This document shows positions 26,635 through 35,884 of a DNA stretch of 48,077 bases, one piece after another. The notes under the pieces are model-generated. The model did not search any database and was not told the origin of the DNA. It worked only from the letters and a program-made list of their open reading frames with translations. Within the stretch, counting starts at the first letter, position 1. Each line of letters opens with the position of its first letter. The DNA lies in assembly GCA_038323615.1 (NCBI GenBank), contig JBBQHC010000010.1, positions 1 to 48,077 of the forward strand. Reading direction: 5' to 3'. Made by a program: the position numbers and the translations under genes. The DNA is from JBBKXP01 sp038323615 (lineage in GTDB: Bacteria; Pseudomonadota; Alphaproteobacteria; Rhodobacterales; Rhodobacteraceae).

Positions 26635-27437
26635 GCTGTTGGGAAACCCTCATCGATTACGGCCTGCGATCCCAGGGGATCGGGGCCAAGATGCTGCCGC
26701 GTGCCGATTTCACGCTTTGCCAACAGGTCGTGCTGATCGGGTCGGGGATGATCTGGAACATCTATTTCGGTCTGGTGTCGCTGTGTTCGGGTTTCTTTCT
26801 GGCTACCGCGCTGGCGCTGGCCAAGGCCGGGCGCAACCCGTTCCTTCGCAAACCCGCCGAATGGTTCATCTTTGTCTTTCGCGGCTCGCCGCTGTTCATC
26901 CAGTTCTTCTTTGCCTACTTCCTGTTCCTCTCGCTGAAGGGCGTCTGGCCGTGGGTCAGCCCGCTCACCTCGGCGTGGCTCGGCGCGCTGGTCGTGCTGT
27001 TCCTGAACACCGCCGCCTATTCAGCCGAAATCTTTTACGGCGCTCTGTTGTCGATCCCCAAAGGCGATACCGAGGCGGCGGACGCCTATGGCATGTCCGG
27101 CTGGCCCCGGTTCAGGCGGGTGATCTGGCCGACCATGCTGCGGCTGGCGTGGCCCGCTTATACGAACGAGGCGATATTCCTGTTCCACGCCACGACGCTG
27201 GTTTTTTTCAGCGGCTTTCCGGCTATCCAGCAACGCGGCGATGCCCTGTACTACGCCAACTATTTTGCCGACAAGACATTCAACCCCTTTGTGCCCTACC
27301 CCATTCTTGCCGGGTTTTTCATCTGCCTGACGCTGACCGTGATCACGGTCTTTGGCCTCGTCAACCGGCGGCTGAACCGGCACCTGCCGCAGGACGTGCG
27401 GGCAAAATTGCGCTTGCGCATGAATGTGATCCGGTAG
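26631..27437 (+). CDS. Amino-acid ABC transporter permease (HisM-like)
   Basis: 268 residues. It starts at the ATG overlapping the preceding stop (ATGA). Five hydrophobic helices are visible. EWFIFVFRGSPLFIQFFFAYF precedes the core, and the EAA loop is GDTEAADAYGMSGWPRFRRVIWPTMLR. It forms a heterodimeric pore with the HisQ-like partner for uptake of a polar amino acid or opine. It is the last gene of the transporter locus. Confidence 0.93.
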   Translation: MSCWETLIDYGLRSQGIGAKMLPRADFTLCQQVVLIGSGMIWNIYFGLVSLCSGFFLATALALAKAGRNPFLRKPAEWFIFVFRGSPLFIQFFFAYFLFLSLKGVWPWVSPLTSAWLGALVVLFLNTAAYSAEIFYGALLSIPKGDTEAADAYGMSGWPRFRRVIWPTMLRLAWPAYTNEAIFLFHATTLVFFSGFPAIQQRGDALYYANYFADKTFNPFVPYPILAGFFICLTLTVITVFGLVNRRLNRHLPQDVRAKLRLRMNVIR

Positions 27438-27607
27438 TAAGCCATTTATGATCAAATTATCGGGGCCGGCGAAATCCTCTCCGATGCGGGCAAGAGGCTG
27501 CTACACCCTCTCATTCTACGTTTGATCGAATGAAACCGGGCCAAGGGCATGGTCCAGAATTGCGATTTCCCCGCACTTCATTCCGGCCCGGCCCTTGCTT
27601 TTGGTGC

Positions 27608-28945
27608 ATGATGTCAAGCTGGCTGGACGACCACCCCGAAATCCGCAACGTGCGTTGCGGGGCTGCCGATCTGAATGGGCAGGCCCGTGGCAAACGCGTG
27701 CCCGTGCGTTTCGGCAAGAAACTGGAAGAAGAAGGGATGCGGTTTCCGCTCTCCGTTCTCAACCTCGATATTTGGGGAGAGGATGTCGAGGACAGCCCAC
27801 TGGTGTTTGAAATCGGCGATCCCGATGGCGTGCTGTTGCCGACTGAACGCGGCTATGTGCCGATGCCCTGGCTGAAAATGCCCTCGGCCCTGTTGCCGCT
27901 GTGGATGTTTCACGAGGACGGTCGCCCGTTCGAAGGCGATCCGCGGCAGGCCCTGGCCCGCGTCGTCGAAGGCTTTGCCAAATTGGGCCTGACCCCGGTG
28001 GTGGCGACCGAAATGGAGTTCTACCTGGTGGACGATTCCGGCGACGGGATTCGGCAACCGCGCAGCCCCCGTTCCGGGAAACGCCGCCCCGGCGCGGAAA
28101 TCCTGTCATTGCGGGCATTAGACGCCTTTGATGGCTTTTTCAACGACCTGTATGACGCCTGCGACCTGATGGACATTCCCGCCGAGGCGGCGATTTCCGA
28201 GGTCGGGATGGGCCAGTTCGAGATCAACCTCGAACACGTCCCCGACGCCCTGAAAGCCGCCGATGATGCCTGGTTCTTTAAAATGCTGGTGCGCGGCCTG
28301 GCCCGTAATCACGGCATGGCGGCATCGTTCATGGCCAAACCCTACGAGGAATACGCCGGCAACGGTCTGCACACGCATTTTTCGGTGATCGACAAGGACG
28401 GCAACAATCTGATGGCCAACGACACCTTCGAGGGGTCGGAATTGCTCCACAATGCCATCGCCGGTTGCCTGAAAGGCATCCCCGATCTGGCGCTGATCTT
28501 TGCGCCGCACGGCAACAGCTATGAACGCCTGGTGCCCGACAGCCACGCGCCAACCGGCATCTGCTGGGCCTATGACAACCGCACCGCTTCTGTCCGGGTG
28601 CCCGGCGGCAGCAAAAATGCACGTCGCGTCGAACACCGGGTCGCCGGGGGAGATGTGAACCCTTATCTGTTCCTGACCGCCGTGCTGGGGTCCGCCCTGA
28701 TCGGGATTCAGGACAAACTGACCCCGCCACCGCCGATTTTCGGCAATGCCTACGATCAGGAAATGCCGCAGATCCCTGATACATGGGAGGCCGCGATTGA
28801 CCTTTTCGAACATAGCCCATTTGCGCGGCGTGTATTCGATCCTGTGTTGGTTGAAAATCTGGTGCGAACAAAACGCCAAGAGTTGCACTATTTCAAGGAA
28901 CTGACAGAAGAACAGCAGCTTGAGCTGTATCTCGATACGGTCTGA
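27608..28945 (+). CDS. Glutamine-synthetase-family ligase (gamma-glutamylamine synthetase-like), paralogue 1
   Basis: About 445 residues from the paired ATGs at 27608/27611 (MMSSWLDDHPEIRNVRC). The N-terminal beta-grasp part carries GAADLNGQARGKRVPV. The catalytic domain carries VVATEMEFYLVDDS, EVGMGQFEINLEH, GLHTHFSV and a C-terminal NPYLFLTAVLG. These are the metal and ATP motifs of PuuA-like enzymes, which ligate glutamate to an amine using ATP. Amine identity is not decided. It is first in a co-directional operon with a GATase, a second ligase and an FAD oxidase. Confidence 0.92.
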   Translation: MMSSWLDDHPEIRNVRCGAADLNGQARGKRVPVRFGKKLEEEGMRFPLSVLNLDIWGEDVEDSPLVFEIGDPDGVLLPTERGYVPMPWLKMPSALLPLWMFHEDGRPFEGDPRQALARVVEGFAKLGLTPVVATEMEFYLVDDSGDGIRQPRSPRSGKRRPGAEILSLRALDAFDGFFNDLYDACDLMDIPAEAAISEVGMGQFEINLEHVPDALKAADDAWFFKMLVRGLARNHGMAASFMAKPYEEYAGNGLHTHFSVIDKDGNNLMANDTFEGSELLHNAIAGCLKGIPDLALIFAPHGNSYERLVPDSHAPTGICWAYDNRTASVRVPGGSKNARRVEHRVAGGDVNPYLFLTAVLGSALIGIQDKLTPPPPIFGNAYDQEMPQIPDTWEAAIDLFEHSPFARRVFDPVLVENLVRTKRQELHYFKELTEEQQLELYLDTV

Positions 28946-29012
28946 TACCAACCATCTTGCCGCAATGCTGCGGCGCGACTAGCCTTTGCTCAAACAATCC
29001 CATCGGTGCCAC

Positions 29013-29699
29013 ATGAAAATCGGAATCCTGCAAGCCGGACACAGCCCTGACGAAATGCTGGCGGACAAGGGCGATTACGGCAATCTGTTTGAAAAACTGC
29101 TGGCCGGTCAGGGTCTGACGTTCCAAATTTTCAGCGTCGTCGATATGGTGTTCCCCGACGACGTGCAGCAATGCGACGGCTGGCTGATCACCGGATCGCG
29201 GCATGGTGCCTACGACGATTTGCCGTTCATCCCCCGCCTTGAGGATTTCATCCGCAAAGCCTACGACGCGGCGGTGCCGATGGTCGGCGTCTGTTTCGGG
29301 CATCAGATCATCGCGCAGGCCCTGGGTGGCAAGGTCGAGAAATACAAGGACGGCTGGGCGGTCGGGCGCACTGCCTATGACTGGCAGGGCGAAACGGTCC
29401 ATCTGAACGCATGGCATCAGGATCAGGTCACTGCCCTGCCAAAAGATGCCACCGTCTGCGGCAGCAACGCGTTCTGCGAATACGCCGCGCTGGTCTATGG
29501 CAACAAGGTATTTTCGGTGCAGGCCCACCCCGAATTCCAAAGCGATTTCGTCGCCGGACTGGCGGAATACCGGGGCAAGGGCCGCATTCCCGAAGCGCAA
29601 CTGCAAATCGCCATCGCAAACCTGGATGCCTCCAACGATAACGCCCGTCTGGCCCGTCAGATCGCCGGTTTTTTCAAACAAAAAGTACTGGCCGGATGA
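29013..29699 (+). CDS. Class I glutamine amidotransferase-like hydrolase
   Basis: 228 residues. The nucleophile elbow is GVCFGHQI (C94), with H172 and E174 in AHPEF. The N-terminus is MKIGILQAGHSPDEM. It resembles stand-alone GMP-synthase-like amidotransferases. Because it sits between two gamma-glutamyl ligase genes, the likely job is hydrolysis of a gamma-glutamyl product, an analogue of PuuD. It shares an ATGA overlap with the second ligase. Confidence 0.88.
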   Translation: MKIGILQAGHSPDEMLADKGDYGNLFEKLLAGQGLTFQIFSVVDMVFPDDVQQCDGWLITGSRHGAYDDLPFIPRLEDFIRKAYDAAVPMVGVCFGHQIIAQALGGKVEKYKDGWAVGRTAYDWQGETVHLNAWHQDQVTALPKDATVCGSNAFCEYAALVYGNKVFSVQAHPEFQSDFVAGLAEYRGKGRIPEAQLQIAIANLDASNDNARLARQIAGFFKQKVLAG

Positions 29700-31048
29700 A
29701 CTGGACCGACAAAATCCCCGCCGCCGCCACCGCCTATCTCGAGGCGAACCGGCTGGACGAGGTCGAATGTATCATCGCCGATCTGCCCGGCATCGCCCGG
29801 GGCAAAGCAGTTCCCGCGTCGAAATGGGAAAAGCAAACCCATATCCATCTGCCCAATTCAATCTTTTTCCAAACCATTACAGGTGATTGGGGCGAGGCGG
29901 CGGGCGAGGAAGGCTTTGTCGAACCCGACATGACCCTGAAACCCGATTTGTCCACCACGACAGCGGCACCCTGGGCCGCCGACGGCACGTTGCAGGTGAT
30001 CCACGACGCCTACGACCAAAAGGGCCGGATGGTGCAGGCCGCTCCGCGCAACGTGCTGAAACGCGTTTGCGATCTTTACCGGGCCGAAGGCTGGACCCCC
30101 GTCGTCGCCCCCGAAATGGAATTCTACCTTGTCGCCCGCAACATCGATCCGGCCAAGCCGATCGAGCCGATGATGGGGCGCACCGGGCGGCCTGCCGCCG
30201 GGCGTCAGGCCTATTCGATGACGGCCGTTGACGACTATGGCCCGGTGATCGACGACATTTATGAATACGCCGAAATTCAGGGATTCGAGATCGACGGGAT
30301 CACCCAGGAAGGCGGCGCTGGCCAGCTTGAGATCAACCTGCGCCACGGCGACCCGGTGAAACTGGCTGACGAGGTGTTTTTCTTCAAACGTCTGATCCGC
30401 GAGGCGGCGCTGAAACACGATTGCTTTGCCACCTTCATGGCCAAACCGATCGGCGACGAACCCGGCAGCGCGATGCACGTCCACCATTCGGTGCTGGATG
30501 CAAAGGGCAAGAATATCTTTACCGGCCCCGGAGCCGGCGAAACTGACGCGTTCTTCAATTTCATCGGTGGCTTGCAGGAACACATGCCAAGCGTCATCGC
30601 CCTGATCGCGCCCTACGTGAACAGCTATCGGCGCTACGTGCGCAACCACGCCGCCCCGATCAACCTCGAATGGGGCCGCGATAACCGCACTACCGGCATC
30701 CGCATCCCAATCAGCCCGCCCGACGCGCGGCGGATCGAAAACCGGCTGGCGGGGATGGACTGCAACCCCTACCTGGGCATCGCCGCGTCGCTTGCCTGCG
30801 GGTATCTGGGGCTGAAGAACGAAACCCGCCCAGACAAACGTTACAAGGGCGATGCCTATGACGCTGAAGACGAAATTCCCCAGGGGCTGAACGCCGCGCT
30901 GGATCTGTTTGACGAGGCCAAGGATATGCACGAGGTGCTTGGCCCCGAATTCGCCCGCGTCTATTCGATCGTCAAACGACTGGAATATCAGGAATTCCTG
31001 CAAGTCATCAGCCCGTGGGAGCGTGAGCATCTGCTGCTGAATGTATGA
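29696..31048 (+). CDS. puuA: Glutamine-synthetase-family ligase (gamma-glutamylputrescine synthetase-like), paralogue 2
   Basis: 450 residues, close to PuuA in length and order. Motifs: DEVECIIADLPGIARGKAVP (N-terminal beta-grasp), VVAPEMEFYLVAR, EGGAGQLEINLRHGDP, MHVHHSVL, RNHAAPINLEWGRDNRTTGIRIP, and NPYLGIAASLACGYLG. It is expected to activate glutamate and couple it to putrescine or another amine. It is flanked by ATGA overlaps with the GATase and the oxidoreductase, so it is firmly part of the operon. Confidence 0.9.
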   Translation: MNWTDKIPAAATAYLEANRLDEVECIIADLPGIARGKAVPASKWEKQTHIHLPNSIFFQTITGDWGEAAGEEGFVEPDMTLKPDLSTTTAAPWAADGTLQVIHDAYDQKGRMVQAAPRNVLKRVCDLYRAEGWTPVVAPEMEFYLVARNIDPAKPIEPMMGRTGRPAAGRQAYSMTAVDDYGPVIDDIYEYAEIQGFEIDGITQEGGAGQLEINLRHGDPVKLADEVFFFKRLIREAALKHDCFATFMAKPIGDEPGSAMHVHHSVLDAKGKNIFTGPGAGETDAFFNFIGGLQEHMPSVIALIAPYVNSYRRYVRNHAAPINLEWGRDNRTTGIRIPISPPDARRIENRLAGMDCNPYLGIAASLACGYLGLKNETRPDKRYKGDAYDAEDEIPQGLNAALDLFDEAKDMHEVLGPEFARVYSIVKRLEYQEFLQVISPWEREHLLLNV

Positions 31049-32349
31049 ACCCGCTTTACCGCAACGACAAACCCGGCGCTTTTCCCGATAGCTGGTACGC
31101 GGCCACCGCCACGATCCCGCCTGAACGCCCCGCCCTGCGGGGCGATGTGACGGCCGATGTCGGGATCGTCGGCGCTGGCTATACCGGGCTTTGCGCCGCC
31201 CTGACCCTTGCACAGCGCGGTTTCAAGGTCGTCGTGCTGGACGCGCACCGCGCCGGATGGGGCGCGTCGGGGCGCAATGGCGGGCAGGTCGGATCGGGCT
31301 ACAACAAATCGCAACGCTGGCTGGCGGGGCGCCTTGGTGCCGACAAGGCCCGCGCCCTCTGGGACATCGCCGAGGACGCCAAACGGCAGGTCCGCGAATT
31401 TTCCGCCGCGCACGCCCCCGATGCCCGCTATTTACCCGGTGTGGCCCATGGTGAAACCAAGGCGTCAGGCGTGACCGATGGGCATGACGATGCCGCGTGG
31501 CTGGCGCGGAATTACGACTACGACCAGATTGCGGCGTTGGATAAGAACGCTATGCAAGACCTTGTTAAAACACAGCATTACATCGGCGGCACCCTTGATA
31601 TGGGGGCCGGGCACATTCACCCGCTGCGCTATGTGTTGGGGTTGGCCCGCGCTGCCGAGGCGGCCGGCGTCGTGATCCACGAACGCAGCGAAGTGCATCA
31701 GATCGTCCCCGGTGCGCGCGTCACTTTGCGCACCGGCCAAGGTCGCCTGAATGTCGATCACGTCATCCTTGCCGGCAATGGCTATCTGCCCAACCTCGAT
31801 CGACAGGTTGCCGCAAAAGTCATGCCGATCAACAGCTTCATCGCCGCAACTGAACCTCTTGGGGATCGGGCGAACGACGTGCTGTCGCAGGATATCGCCG
31901 TCGCTGACGACCGTTTCGTCGTCAACTATTTCCGCCTTTCCGAGGACAAGCGCCTGCTGTTCGGGGGACGCGAGAATTACGGCATTGGGTTCCCGTCCGA
32001 CGTGCAATCGGCGCTGATCCGCCGCATCACAACGCTATTCCCGCAACTGGCGGGCGTCAAAATCGACCATGCGTGGGGCGGTACACTGGGCGTCACCATG
32101 ACCCGCCTGCCGGCGGTCCTGCGACTCGGTCCTAACATCTTGTCGGCAAGCGGTTTTTCCGGCCACGGCGTCGCACTGTCGGGATTCGCGGGCACCGTCA
32201 TGGGGCAGGCTATCGCAGGTCAGGCGGAACGATTCGACATCATGGCACAGCTGCCGGTGCCCGCATTTCCCGGCGGCGCCGCGTTCCGCACGCCATTGCT
32301 CACCCTTGCGATGACGTGGTTCAGCCTGCGCGACCGATTGGGTCTTTGA
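31045..32349 (+). CDS. puuB: FAD-dependent gamma-glutamylamine oxidoreductase (PuuB-like)
   Basis: 434 residues of the D-amino-acid-oxidase/DAO fold. The FAD-binding motif is VGIVGAGYTGLCAALTLAQR (from about residue 36). GASGRNGGQVGSGYN and LPNLDRQVAAKVMPINSFIA follow. The C-terminal FAD region is SASGFSGHGVALSGFAG. It likely oxidises a gamma-glutamylated polyamine to the aldehyde with production of H2O2. It is coupled to the upstream ligase by ATGA. No aldehyde dehydrogenase (PuuC) gene is in this window. Confidence 0.92.
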   Translation: MNPLYRNDKPGAFPDSWYAATATIPPERPALRGDVTADVGIVGAGYTGLCAALTLAQRGFKVVVLDAHRAGWGASGRNGGQVGSGYNKSQRWLAGRLGADKARALWDIAEDAKRQVREFSAAHAPDARYLPGVAHGETKASGVTDGHDDAAWLARNYDYDQIAALDKNAMQDLVKTQHYIGGTLDMGAGHIHPLRYVLGLARAAEAAGVVIHERSEVHQIVPGARVTLRTGQGRLNVDHVILAGNGYLPNLDRQVAAKVMPINSFIAATEPLGDRANDVLSQDIAVADDRFVVNYFRLSEDKRLLFGGRENYGIGFPSDVQSALIRRITTLFPQLAGVKIDHAWGGTLGVTMTRLPAVLRLGPNILSASGFSGHGVALSGFAGTVMGQAIAGQAERFDIMAQLPVPAFPGGAAFRTPLLTLAMTWFSLRDRLGL

Positions 32350-32407
32350 CCTGATACAAGCCTCATGTTAGATTTACCTGAAGCAAGATTTCAGGAAAGC
32401 CGAAAAC

Positions 32408-33589
32408 ATGGTGCCCAACGTCTATGACGCCGAACCTATCCCTGCCGCCGCAATGGCCGAGGTGACACGGATTCTAACGACCGGAGACTTGTTCCGCTAC
32501 ACCTCCGATAACTCGCCCGTGGCGCTGCTTGAATCCGAATTTGCCGCTCTGCTGGGCGCGAAATACGCGCTGGCGGTCTCGTCCTGCTCTGCCGCATTGT
32601 TCCTGTCGCTGAAGGCGCTGAACCTGCCCCGCGACGCCCGCGTGATGATCCCGGCATTCACCTTTGCCGCCGTGCCGTCATCCGTTCTGCACGCCGACTG
32701 TATTCCCGTCCTTTGCGAATGCGGCGACGACTACCGCATCGACCTGGCCGATTTCGCCGCCAAATTGCCGACCGTGCGGGCGGTCATCATCAGCCACATG
32801 CGCGGGCATACCTCTGATATGGACGCGATCATGGGTCTGTGCGACGCCGCGCAAATCCCGGTGATCGAGGATGCCGCCCACAGTCTTGGCACCACATGGG
32901 CCGGACGCAATATCGGCACGCTGGGCCAGATCGGCTGTTTCAGTTTCCAATCCTACAAACTCATCAACGCCGGCGAAGGCGGGATCATGGTCAGCGATGA
33001 CGCCGACCTGATGGCCCGCGCGGTCATCATGTCGGGGGCCTATGAACACAACTGGCAAAAGCATCCGGTCTTGCAAGAAGCCTTTGCGCGGCACCAGAAC
33101 AAACTGCCGCTGTATAACCTGCGCCTGAATACCCTGTCGGCGGCAATCATCCGCCCGCAACTGCCCGAACTTGCCCGCCGGGTCCGTGACGGGCGGCGCA
33201 ATTACGACCATGTCGCGGCGCAGTTGAATCGCTCGCCCTGGCTGCAGGTTCCCGAAAAGCTGAAACCAGAACAGCGCGCCCCGGATTCGATCCAGTTCAA
33301 CGTGGTCGGCATGACGCCACGGCAAACCGCCGATTTCACCGCAATCGCCGCTGCGGATGGGGTCAAGGTGCAGGTTTTCGGTGCCAGTACCGACAACGCC
33401 CGCGCCTTCTGGAACTGGCAATTCCTGCCCGATCAGGCCGATCTGCCGCAGACCCGCGCGATGCTGATAAAGGCCTGCGATGTCCGCCTGCCCGCCCGCC
33501 TGTCACTGGCCGATTGCGACGTGATCGCGGCGATCCTGACGGGTGCCGCCGAAGATGCAATGGGCGAACGACTGGCGACAGGCACCTGA
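32408..33589 (+). CDS. DegT/DnrJ/EryC1/StrS-type PLP aminotransferase
   Basis: 393 residues. The substrate/PLP domain includes AVSSCSAALFLSLKALNL, VIEDAAHSLGTTWAG and the Schiff-base K184 in SFQSYKLINAGEGG. The family usually aminates nucleotide sugars, but some members act on small amines or ketones. It begins 58 bp after the FAD oxidoreductase, on the same strand, with a CAGGAAAG ribosome-binding site. The placement suggests a role with the amine pathway, perhaps on an aldehyde or keto product; this is inference. Confidence 0.88.
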   Translation: MVPNVYDAEPIPAAAMAEVTRILTTGDLFRYTSDNSPVALLESEFAALLGAKYALAVSSCSAALFLSLKALNLPRDARVMIPAFTFAAVPSSVLHADCIPVLCECGDDYRIDLADFAAKLPTVRAVIISHMRGHTSDMDAIMGLCDAAQIPVIEDAAHSLGTTWAGRNIGTLGQIGCFSFQSYKLINAGEGGIMVSDDADLMARAVIMSGAYEHNWQKHPVLQEAFARHQNKLPLYNLRLNTLSAAIIRPQLPELARRVRDGRRNYDHVAAQLNRSPWLQVPEKLKPEQRAPDSIQFNVVGMTPRQTADFTAIAAADGVKVQVFGASTDNARAFWNWQFLPDQADLPQTRAMLIKACDVRLPARLSLADCDVIAAILTGAAEDAMGERLATGT

Positions 33590-33604
33590 ATGCCAGCTTC
33601 TTTT

Positions 33605-33634
33605 GGCCAAAAATATTCCCGCCGGAGGCATCCC
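33605..33634 (+). repeat. Candidate dispersed intergenic element, copy B
   Basis: AAAAATATTCCCGCCGGAGG and ATCCC lie between convergent genes. They resemble the element at 17554-17581, sharing AAAATA and GCCG-AGGCATCCC. Confidence 0.4.
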
Positions 33635-33656
33635 GTCCTCAATATGCGCGCGACAA

Positions 33657-34625
33657 TTATTCCGGCACGACCCGCAAATCGCTTTTCAGCCACGGCAGCG
33701 CCGCCACTGCCGGTTTGACGATCAGCTCTGCCAGCAGCGGGCGCAACTGCCCGGCGATCCGGCCCGGCATGTCGCCCAAAACGTCGCGGCGTGCGGTAAG
33801 ATTGATCGTGCGCGAGAGTGGCGCGAACGGCATCGCGATCACATCCACTTTGTCGCGAAACCGTCCTGCCCGCATCCAGCCAAGAGGCGTCAGGATGCTC
33901 CACCCTGCTCCGGCGGCGACCATTGCCATGATCGCGTGATAGCTATCTAATTCGAACCGATGCGACAGGTTCAGGTTCTGGCGGGCCAGATGCGCCGCGA
34001 TGGTGCGGCCCATGTGGTGCCGGGTGGTGTATTGGATCAGCGGCAGTCGGCGCAACTGGCGCAGCACGTCGCCCTCGCGCACCACGCCTTTGGGCACGGC
34101 AGCGACGAACGGCTCTTCGAGCAGCGGATGCACCTCGATCCCATCGCCTGTGGCCCCCACGTCCGCGGCCACGATGACGTCCAGCGCGCGGGCGTCCAGC
34201 AGGTCGAACAGACGGTGCGAGGCACCGGTTTCCAGCAGGAATTGGCAATTCTTCAACTCGCCCGCCATGCCGGTCAGCAATCGGGGTGTCACGTCGGCGT
34301 CAAAGTCCTCGATCATGCCCAATCGGAACCGGGTCAGCCGCGACAGGTCGGCCATCGCCAGCTCGGCGCGGGCCTGATCAGCCTCGTTCAGGATCGTATT
34401 GGCGCGGCGCAGAAACATCTCGCCCGCCGGGGTCAAGGTGACGGGGCGTTCGCCTCGGTTCATCAGGCTGGTGCCGATCGCGCCCTCAAGGTTGGTGATC
34501 TGTTGGCTGACTGTCGCCGCAGAGGTGCCCAGACGGCGGGCCGCAGCCGAAATCGACGCCTCATCGGCGGTGGCGACGAAAACCTCGATCCCCCAAAGGG
34601 TAATGCGTCCGCTGCTGGTAGCCAT
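33657..34625 (-). CDS. LysR-family transcriptional regulator
   Basis: 322 residues. The N-terminal helix-turn-helix (ASISAAARRLGTSAATVSQQITNLEGAIG, about residues 23-51) is followed by a LysR substrate-binding domain (LDVIVAADVGATGDGIEVHPLLEEPFVAAVP). It is 53 bp downstream of the APC-like transporter gene on the same strand and convergent with the DegT gene. It may regulate the transporter or the amine operon; no evidence decides. Confidence 0.93.
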   Translation of the reverse strand: MATSSGRITLWGIEVFVATADEASISAAARRLGTSAATVSQQITNLEGAIGTSLMNRGERPVTLTPAGEMFLRRANTILNEADQARAELAMADLSRLTRFRLGMIEDFDADVTPRLLTGMAGELKNCQFLLETGASHRLFDLLDARALDVIVAADVGATGDGIEVHPLLEEPFVAAVPKGVVREGDVLRQLRRLPLIQYTTRHHMGRTIAAHLARQNLNLSHRFELDSYHAIMAMVAAGAGWSILTPLGWMRAGRFRDKVDVIAMPFAPLSRTINLTARRDVLGDMPGRIAGQLRPLLAELIVKPAVAALPWLKSDLRVVPE

Positions 34626-34678
34626 GCCCTGCCTTTCGTTGGCCGCAGGCTAGGGCGCGGCGGCACTGGCCGCAACGG

Positions 34679-35869
34679 TCAGGTTTCGACGGCACGCCCG
34701 AAAATGGCAATGGCCAGCCCCAAAATCACCAACCCCCAACAGGCCACCGCCCGCGCCGGACGATCGGTGCTGTTCAGCGCCGCGATCCCCGCCTGCAGCG
34801 CGTAGTACAAGGCGAATGCCCGGCTCGCCCAGGCGATGATCTGAAACACGTCCACCGCCCATGTCAGCAACAGACCGATCCCGACCAGCAGGGCGTAGGC
34901 GACTGCCGCGCTGATCCGCCCGCCCGACAGTTCCACCATCAGCCCGCCCGACCCGCTGGTATCGGCGACGGCGGCGCTGAACTGGGCGGCGATGGCGGCG
35001 ATGACCAGCAGCGGCGGCAACACCGGGGCGACCACCCGCATGATGTCAATAATTGCGGTTTCGGAAAACGGAATCGCATCAGGGGCAAACGCATAGGCCA
35101 GCAAAAGAATGTAGGTCAGATAGATCGCGCTCGACAGCCATTGCGCCCAGCGCATCGACCTGATCCGCATCTGCGGTTTGTATTCTTCGCCCAGATAGCG
35201 CGAGGTCTCGAACCCCTGCACGGTCACGATCAGCCCGAACCCGAGCGTCACCGCAGCCCACAACCCGGTCTGCGGCACCCGGACGATCAGGTCGCCCGCC
35301 TGCGCCGTCTTTGCAAAATAGATCGCCAGCCCGGCCAGCAACCCGCCGATGATCGCCAGCTTGATCCCGACCGAGATCTGTTCAAGCCGTTCGAGCGCGC
35401 CGAAACCGCGAAACCAGCCGGTGCCAAGGATCACCAGATAGACCGCCGTCGTGACGCCATGTGCGGCGAATTTGCTTTCGAAAGGCGTCAGGCTGACTGC
35501 GAAGGCCCCTAAAAGGTTCAGGTAATAGGCAACCGAGATGACGAATGCGAAGGCCAGAACCCAGGATGCGGCGGCATCGACCGGGCCAATCCAGCGGTGC
35601 GGGACTGCGTCATCGGTCCGTGCCGCTATATTGATCCGAATCGCGCCGCCAAAGGCATAGGCGACCCCGCACAAGACCAGCATCGCCGCGGGGGCCAGCG
35701 CCCCATAGGTTTCATTGAGGATCGGACCAAGAACCAGAAAGCCGCTGCCGATGATCGACGCCAGCGGCGTCGTGGTGGCCCGCCAGCCCTGTGACGTGGC
35801 GACCCGAGGCAGGATCAGTACCAGCGCGACGGCAATCAGAACGCCGACTATGACGAGGTTCGTCAGCAT
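34679..35869 (-). CDS. APC-superfamily-like membrane transporter
   Basis: 396 residues with about eleven hydrophobic helices. ASIIGSGFLVLGPILNETYG in the first third resembles the unwound GSG helix 1 of amino acid-polyamine-organocation transporters. GFGLIVTVQGFETSRYLGEEYKPQMRIRSMRWAQW resembles the helix 6/loop region. The substrate is unknown; an amino acid or amine is plausible given the amine operon nearby. It starts 15 bp after the phaR stop, so it may be read through from phaR. Confidence 0.78.
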   Translation of the reverse strand: MLTNLVIVGVLIAVALVLILPRVATSQGWRATTTPLASIIGSGFLVLGPILNETYGALAPAAMLVLCGVAYAFGGAIRINIAARTDDAVPHRWIGPVDAAASWVLAFAFVISVAYYLNLLGAFAVSLTPFESKFAAHGVTTAVYLVILGTGWFRGFGALERLEQISVGIKLAIIGGLLAGLAIYFAKTAQAGDLIVRVPQTGLWAAVTLGFGLIVTVQGFETSRYLGEEYKPQMRIRSMRWAQWLSSAIYLTYILLLAYAFAPDAIPFSETAIIDIMRVVAPVLPPLLVIAAIAAQFSAAVADTSGSGGLMVELSGGRISAAVAYALLVGIGLLLTWAVDVFQIIAWASRAFALYYALQAGIAALNSTDRPARAVACWGLVILGLAIAIFGRAVET

Positions 35870-35884
35870 TGCGGCGACCGCGCG

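Noticed and set aside
29013..29699. The amidotransferase as GMP synthase GuaA
   Set aside because: It lacks the ATP-pyrophosphatase and dimerisation domains of GuaA and sits inside a gamma-glutamylation operon.
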